In this document: positions 6,646 to 10,567 of the stretch, piece after piece
Layout: each line of letters begins with the position of its first letter
How positions within the stretch are numbered: position 1 is the stretch's first letter
Position numbers and translations under genes: made by a program
Notes under the pieces: generated by a model
Told to the model about the DNA's origin: nothing
Seen by the model: the letters and a program-made list of their open reading frames with translations, nothing else
The model's database searches: none
DNA from: Myxococcales bacterium
GTDB taxonomy: Bacteria > Myxococcota_A > Polyangia > Fen-1088
Direction: 5' to 3'
DNA length: 10,567 bases
NCBI GenBank assembly: GCA_003161835.1
Contig: PMNO01000292.1
Coordinates: 530-11,096 of the forward strand

Positions 6646-6659
6646 ATCCCGCCTTTTTT
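6639..6659 (+). terminator. Weak intrinsic terminator after hemC
   Basis: GGG (6639-6641) and CCC (6648-6650) can form a minimal hairpin around the hemC stop, followed closely by six T residues (6654-6659). A longer pairing of GCGGG (6611-6615) with CCCGC (6648-6652) is also possible but with a large loop. The T-run is unusual in this GC-rich DNA; the stem is weak, so termination may be partial. Confidence 0.3.
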
Positions 6660-6686
6660 GACCGTTTCCACCGATCCCCATACGAT
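6658..6686 (+). promoter_or_regulatory. Sigma70-type promoter for the TPR lipoprotein-LysM operon
   Basis: The -35 is TTGACC (6658-6663, five of six consensus bases) and the -10 is TACGAT (6681-6686, four of six), with an exact 17-base spacer. Initiation would fall near 6692-6694, about 15 bases before the ATG at 6708. This is the best promoter I see in the window; it overlaps the last T residues of the run after hemC and separates the hem genes from the envelope pair. Confidence 0.55.
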
Positions 6687-6707
6687 TCACGACAGCCGCG
6701 GCGTCGC

Positions 6708-7895
6708 ATGGTTCGGTACGCGGCGCGACAAATGGTCAGGCTGATGCAGGAGCAACGGGGTGCGTGCACGGCGCAATACGCGTCGCAACGCGCGTGCAAG
6801 ACTCCCTTCCCGGCGTTGCGGTGGCGCGGCGGCTTCGGTCTGGCGACGGCGCTCGCGCTGGCCGTGGCCGGATGCGCGAGCGTCCTGCGTCCCCCGGCGC
6901 CTGCACCCGACCAAGAGCGAGCGGCGCTGGACCTGAGGGCCAAGAACGCTGGATACGTGCGTCGTATCGAGGAACTTGAGAATCGTATCTTCATTCTCGA
7001 GGACCAGCTCGACAGCCGGAAGCTGGCGACCGAGCAGCGCGCGCCCGCGACCTTGCCCACGCGCACGCTGCGATCCGCATCGCGCGCGTCCCTCCCGTCG
7101 CGGCCGGCTCCCAAGGGAACGACTTCACGCGCCGCCCCGGCGGCGTTCGAGCCGCCGATCGGCGCGGGCGTGGACACGGTCGAAACCACGATCGTGGCCG
7201 AGCATGCGGTGGACTACACGGGAGACGCCTTGCAGGGCGCGGCCCCGTCCCCAAACCCCGCGGCGGAGGGAGACGTCCGTCCGATGCTGCGGCTGTCGTC
7301 GGCGTCGTCCGCGCGCGACCGGGCCGCGCGCGGGATCTCCCCCAACTCCACCCCGGAGCCTGACGCTGACCGCCGCATGGATCTATCGGATAGCGAGCGC
7401 GCCGTACCCGACCCCTTGCGTGTCTACCGCGGGGCGCTCGAGACCTTGCGGGCGGGCCATCCGGAAGCCGCGTTGCCCCAGTTCCGACGTTTCCTCGACG
7501 GCAATCCCCGGCACGACTACGCGGACAACGCGCAATACTGGATCGGCGAATGTCACTATGCCGAGCAGCAATTCGCCGCCGCCGCGCACGCGTTTCGGGA
7601 GGTGGTGGAGCGATACCCACGCGGCAACAAGGTACCGGACGCCATGTTGAAGCTGGGGTTCACCTTGCAGGCGCTCGGCGACGAACTCGGCGCGCGCGCG
7701 GTCTTGGAATCGCTGGCCCGCGCATTTCCCAAGCACGAGGCCGCGCGATTGGCCAGTGAACGATTGGCGCATCCGGAGGCTCCCCCCGGGGGGCCAGGTC
7801 AGCCGGCGATCCTCGGCACGGTGCTGCCGCTTGCCATACCGCCGGTTACGGCGGGAGCCGCCGCCGCGGCTGACGTGGGTCGGGCGCGCCCGTGA
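6708..7895 (+). CDS. YbgF/CpoB-like coiled-coil and TPR lipoprotein
   Basis: An envelope protein of 395 residues. A hydrophobic stretch (about 42-54, GFGLATALALAVA) ends in a VAGC lipobox (Cys56). A predicted coiled coil follows (about 68-110, with EELENRIFILEDQLDS), then a long disordered Ala/Pro/Ser region (about 111-230), then TPR-type repeats (about 237-354: YRGALETLRAGHPEAALPQF, NAQYWIGECHYAEQQF, DAMLKLGFTLQALGD) that match the C-terminal domain of YbgF/CpoB. CpoB works with Tol-Pal and peptidoglycan synthesis at division, but no tol or pal gene is near. It may also act as an adaptor for the downstream LysM protein. The start is uncertain: the ATG at 6708 follows the promoter well but gives a 55-residue leader, whereas a TTG at 6816-6818 would give an ideal 19-residue signal peptide (RWRGGFGLATALALAVAG). 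Its stop overlaps the next GTG by 4 bases. Confidence 0.85.
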   Translation: MVRYAARQMVRLMQEQRGACTAQYASQRACKTPFPALRWRGGFGLATALALAVAGCASVLRPPAPAPDQERAALDLRAKNAGYVRRIEELENRIFILEDQLDSRKLATEQRAPATLPTRTLRSASRASLPSRPAPKGTTSRAAPAAFEPPIGAGVDTVETTIVAEHAVDYTGDALQGAAPSPNPAAEGDVRPMLRLSSASSARDRAARGISPNSTPEPDADRRMDLSDSERAVPDPLRVYRGALETLRAGHPEAALPQFRRFLDGNPRHDYADNAQYWIGECHYAEQQFAAAAHAFREVVERYPRGNKVPDAMLKLGFTLQALGDELGARAVLESLARAFPKHEAARLASERLAHPEAPPGGPGQPAILGTVLPLAIPPVTAGAAAAADVGRARP

Positions 7896-9055
7896 CGGCG
7901 CGGATTGCGGCCCGCCGGGTATTCCTGGTTGCCGCGATCGCCGGTGCCCGCACCACTCATCCCGCGCCGGCCCGCGCCCAGCCCGCTCCGGAGCAGGCTC
8001 CAGCCGGGATCTACGGCATAGATAGCGACGCTGACTCCGAAGACACCGAGACAGTGCCGCCGCTCGACGATTCCTCCGCGGCGCACGGGGCGACGGCCAC
8101 CACGCACATGGTTCGCAAGGGTGACACGCTGTGGGAGATCTCACGGGCGTATCTTCACGATCCGTGGCGATGGCCCAAGGTTTGGGCGCTGAATCCCGAG
8201 ATCGCGAATCCACACTGGATCTTTCCCGGACAGACAGTTCGATTGCGCGACGCGGAGCAACCGGGCGCGGCGCTGACCGCGGCGGGAATGCCGCCCCGGC
8301 CGCCCGTGGTTGCCGAGCCCTCCGTCGGTCGCTCGTCACTGGGCCGTACCGCCGAGGCCGATACCCAAGACTTGCGGCAGCTAGGCTTCGTTGACGACGA
8401 CGGTCTCAAGGCCTCGGGCGTCATCAACGGCTCCCTCGAAGAGAAGATCATGCTGGCGACGGGCGACCACGCTTACGTGGAGTTTCCCGCCGGGAAAACC
8501 CCCCAGGGGGGCGCGCGTTACTCCGTCTATCAGGTCGATCGGGAGCATCCGTTGCGTGAGCCGAAATCGACGTTGATCCTGGGCTATCTGGTGCACGTCT
8601 ACGGAGAGGTGATCATCGACAGTCTGACGGATCGGCCCATCGCGAACGCTCGTCTGGTGGGCGTCAACGAACCGGTCGAACGCGGCTATCGCGTCGGGCC
8701 CGTCTTTCGCCAGCTCAAGTCGGTCAGGCCGAAACAAAACCTGGCTGACATGACGGCCCGGATCGTGGCGTCGGTCGAACCCAACATGCTGATTGCCAAT
8801 CAGATGTTCGTGGTCTTGAACCGCGGGCGGCGACACGGGGTGGAGATAGGAAACCGGTTCCTGGTGCTGAGACAGGGCGACGGTATCAAGCGGATGATGG
8901 AGGATTGGGACACAACGGATCACCGATTTCCGCCCCACGCCGTCGCCGAAATTACCGCCGTGGACGTACAGAACGAAACCACCGTCGGGTGGATCTCGCG
9001 CGGCACCCGCGAATTGCATGCGGGCGATCTGGCCGATCTGCGCCGGGGCTACTGA
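7892..9055 (+). CDS. LysM peptidoglycan-binding protein, TsaP-like
   Basis: An exported protein of 387 residues. It has a Sec-type signal (basic residues 4-9, hydrophobic 10-19, likely cleavage after ARA at 27-29), an acidic linker (about 44-60), then one LysM domain (about 72-118: HMVRKGDTLWEISRAYL, WALNPEIANPHWIFPGQTVRL). The rest is beta-rich (about 140-387) with GDHAYVEF, YSVYQVDREHPL, LGYLVHVYGEV, FVVLNRGRRHGVEIGNRFLV and a final LHAGDLADLRRGY. A LysM domain followed by an FlgT-like C-terminal region is the layout of TsaP, which anchors the type IV pilus secretin to peptidoglycan and has been studied in Neisseria and Myxococcus xanthus. The TsaP match is by recognition, not by search. 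The GTG start overlaps the TPR lipoprotein stop (GTGA), so the two are translationally coupled. It ends 25 bases from the convergent dbpA stop. Confidence 0.87.
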   Translation: MTARIAARRVFLVAAIAGARTTHPAPARAQPAPEQAPAGIYGIDSDADSEDTETVPPLDDSSAAHGATATTHMVRKGDTLWEISRAYLHDPWRWPKVWALNPEIANPHWIFPGQTVRLRDAEQPGAALTAAGMPPRPPVVAEPSVGRSSLGRTAEADTQDLRQLGFVDDDGLKASGVINGSLEEKIMLATGDHAYVEFPAGKTPQGGARYSVYQVDREHPLREPKSTLILGYLVHVYGEVIIDSLTDRPIANARLVGVNEPVERGYRVGPVFRQLKSVRPKQNLADMTARIVASVEPNMLIANQMFVVLNRGRRHGVEIGNRFLVLRQGDGIKRMMEDWDTTDHRFPPHAVAEITAVDVQNETTVGWISRGTRELHAGDLADLRRGY

Positions 9056-9080
9056 CGGATCGTCGACGGACGGGCCACGG

Positions 9081-10562
9081 TCAGTGCGCCAGCCCGACCT
9101 TGAATTTTTTACCCTTGATGCGACCGGCGCCGAGGCTTTGCACGGCCCGCTGCACGCTATCCTTGGCCACCGCCACATACGAGAAACGATCGTGGATTTC
9201 GATTTTTCCGATGTCCTTCCCGTCGAGACCGCCTGCCTCGCCGGTCAGGGCGCCCAAGATGTCGCCCGGGCGCATCTTGTCCTTGCGGCCACCCGAGATG
9301 TAGAGGGTCTCCATTCTGGCTTCCGCGGGTGGCGGGGACGGGTGATCCAGCTCCTCTGCGCTTGCGATGGGAAGCGGCGGTTGCCTTTCGAACGCTGCCC
9401 CCACGACGCCTTCGATCGCGCGGGCCTTGCCGCGATCCGCCGGGCCCACCAACGAGACGGCCAGACCCACCTTTCCGGCCCGGCCGGTGCGCCCGATGCG
9501 GTGGACGTAGATTTCGGGCTGGAACGGGAGCTCGAAGTTCACGACCAGATCCAGGCTATCGATGTCCAAACCGCGCGCCGCCACGTCGGTCGCAACCAGG
9601 ACTCGCGTGCTGCGATTGCGAAATTTCGCCATCACGAAATCCCGTTCCTTCTGTTCCAGATTGCCGTGCAAGCCGGCGTTGCTCACGCCCGCCGCCGACA
9701 GGGCGCTTTCCACCTGGGCGACGGTTGCCTTCAGGTTGCAAAACACGATGGCCGACTCGGGCGGGTTCTGGCGCAGCAGCCACAGCAGGGTTCCGAGGCG
9801 GGTGTCGTCGTCGACCGGATATGCGAGCTGGCGAATCCGCGGGGCCGCGTCTTCGGACGCCGAGATGGTGAGCCTGACGGGATCTCGTTGATGCGCGCCG
9901 CTCATGGCCTCGATGGATCGCGGATAAGTTGCGGAAAAAAAGACCGTCTGCCGATCCGGGGGCGGCTCGCCCAGAATCTGGCTCACCTCGGCGCCGAACC
10001 CCATATCCAGCATCCGATCCGCCTCATCCACCACGATCGTCGCGATACCTTTCAAATTCAGCGCGCCGCGGGTGACATGGTCCAGCACCCGGCCCGGAGT
10101 GCCCACGACCACGTGCACGCCTCTTGCGAGCGCCGCCAACTGCGGGTTCATGGGCTGGCCGCCCGACGCGATCAGGACCTGCAATCCAGCCTCGCGGCGT
10201 CCGAGCTTGCGCATTTCGCGCGCCACTTGCGTGCACAGCTCGCGGGTGGGGCAGAGGACCAGCGCCTGGGGCTGGCGTCGGGAAAGGTCGAGGCCGTTCA
10301 GGATCGGCCACGCGAAGGCGGCGGTCTTGCCGCTGCCGGTGGTGGACTGCGCGATCAGATCCTGGCGCTGCAGCATGAGGGGAATTCCCTGCAACTGAAT
10401 CGGCGTCAGGGTCGTGAAGCCGAGTTCCCCCGCCACTTGCAGCAAGGTGGAGGACAGCGGCAACGAGGCGAAGTCCGCCACGGGGCGCTGTTCCGAATCG
10501 GCCGGCGGCAACATCGACATGGATGACGGCTGATAGCAACTGTCGCGCGGAAGTCCACGCAT
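9081..10562 (-). CDS. dbpA: ATP-dependent RNA helicase DbpA (DEAD-box)
   Basis: A cytoplasmic RNA helicase that in E. coli is activated by 23S rRNA hairpin 92 and acts late in 50S subunit assembly. The full motif set is seen: Q motif (FTTLTPIQ, Gln56), motif I TTGSGKT (74-80), PTREL (105-109), TPGR (155-158), DEAD (179-182), SAT (210-212), VFCN (273-276), TDVAARGLD (325-333) and HRIGRTGRAG (354-363). The C-terminal DbpA-specific RNA-binding domain (about 417-491) begins ETLYISGGRKDKMRPGDILG, continues with ALTGEAGGLDGKDIGKIEI, and ends KGKKFKVGL. This domain separates it from RhlE, SrmB and CsdA. Two starts are possible: the ATG at 10560-10562 (493 residues) or the ATG at 10518-10520 (MSMLPPAD, 479 residues, nearer to the E. 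coli length of about 457). Only 5 bases of upstream sequence are in the window, so the promoter is not visible and a still earlier start cannot be excluded. Confidence 0.96.
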   Translation of the reverse strand: MRGLPRDSCYQPSSMSMLPPADSEQRPVADFASLPLSSTLLQVAGELGFTTLTPIQLQGIPLMLQRQDLIAQSTTGSGKTAAFAWPILNGLDLSRRQPQALVLCPTRELCTQVAREMRKLGRREAGLQVLIASGGQPMNPQLAALARGVHVVVGTPGRVLDHVTRGALNLKGIATIVVDEADRMLDMGFGAEVSQILGEPPPDRQTVFFSATYPRSIEAMSGAHQRDPVRLTISASEDAAPRIRQLAYPVDDDTRLGTLLWLLRQNPPESAIVFCNLKATVAQVESALSAAGVSNAGLHGNLEQKERDFVMAKFRNRSTRVLVATDVAARGLDIDSLDLVVNFELPFQPEIYVHRIGRTGRAGKVGLAVSLVGPADRGKARAIEGVVGAAFERQPPLPIASAEELDHPSPPPAEARMETLYISGGRKDKMRPGDILGALTGEAGGLDGKDIGKIEIHDRFSYVAVAKDSVQRAVQSLGAGRIKGKKFKVGLAH

Positions 10563-10567
10563 TTGAT

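Noticed and set aside
9052..9084. CTGAC...GTCAG inverted repeat, with an inner CGTCGACG palindrome, spanning the two convergent stops as a bidirectional terminator
   Set aside because: The outer stem is only 5 bp with a large loop and there is no T-run on either strand; half the match comes from the stop codons themselves.
9018..10526. Plus-strand open frame of 502 codons lying antisense to almost all of dbpA
   Set aside because: The minus strand carries every DEAD-box motif and the DbpA domain. The plus-strand product is rich in Arg, His and Gln with no recognisable domain, as expected for a GC-rich antisense frame, and it would start inside the LysM gene.
1..10567. Whole-window check for CRISPR arrays, transposases, integrases, toxin-antitoxin or defence genes
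   Set aside because: No spaced direct repeats, inverted terminal repeats or domains of these kinds were seen; nearly all sequence is accounted for by the genes listed.

Overview
The window is high-GC bacterial chromosome (about two-thirds G+C by eye). It carries housekeeping and cell-envelope genes, with no rRNA, tRNA, insertion sequence, phage gene or CRISPR array that I can see. The gene mix suggests the Myxococcota / former Deltaproteobacteria: a Gly/Thr/Ser-rich lipoprotein with GTGG-type repeats, a TsaP-like LysM protein, a coiled-coil/TPR lipoprotein and a hemX-hemA-hemC cluster. This placement is an inference from protein style, not a phylogenetic result.

Layout from left to right. 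(1) Bases 1-320, minus strand: the N-terminal half of a lipoprotein that runs off the left edge. (2) Bases 321-627: a divergent intergenic region. (3) Bases 628-1338, plus: a short-chain dehydrogenase/reductase. (4) Bases 1424-3070, plus: a membrane-bound processive family-2 glycosyltransferase of the cellulose synthase-like / glucomannan synthase type. (5) Bases 3115-3444, minus: thioredoxin with a WCAPC active site, convergent with the glycosyltransferase and divergent from the heme genes. (6) Bases 3548-6645, plus: a HemX/CcsA-like membrane protein, glutamyl-tRNA reductase (hemA) and hydroxymethylbilane synthase (hemC), packed with a zero-base junction and a 4-base overlap. (7) Bases 6708-9055, plus: a YbgF/CpoB-like coiled-coil TPR lipoprotein overlapping by 4 bases a LysM protein that resembles TsaP, the peptidoglycan-binding partner of the type IV pilus secretin. 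A good sigma70-type promoter lies just upstream, at 6658-6686. (8) Bases 9081-10562, minus: the DEAD-box RNA helicase DbpA, convergent with the LysM gene.

Working together: hemA and hemC catalyse early steps of the C5 tetrapyrrole pathway (glutamyl-tRNA to glutamate semialdehyde, and porphobilinogen to hydroxymethylbilane). The HemX-like protein probably tunes HemA level or handles heme at the membrane. The TPR lipoprotein and LysM protein form a separate, translationally coupled envelope module that probably sits between peptidoglycan and outer membrane. I found no clear sign of a wholly new system. The observations most worth a second look are the TPR-lipoprotein/TsaP-like pair with its own promoter, the lipoprotein concealed at the left edge, and the coupling of the hem genes.
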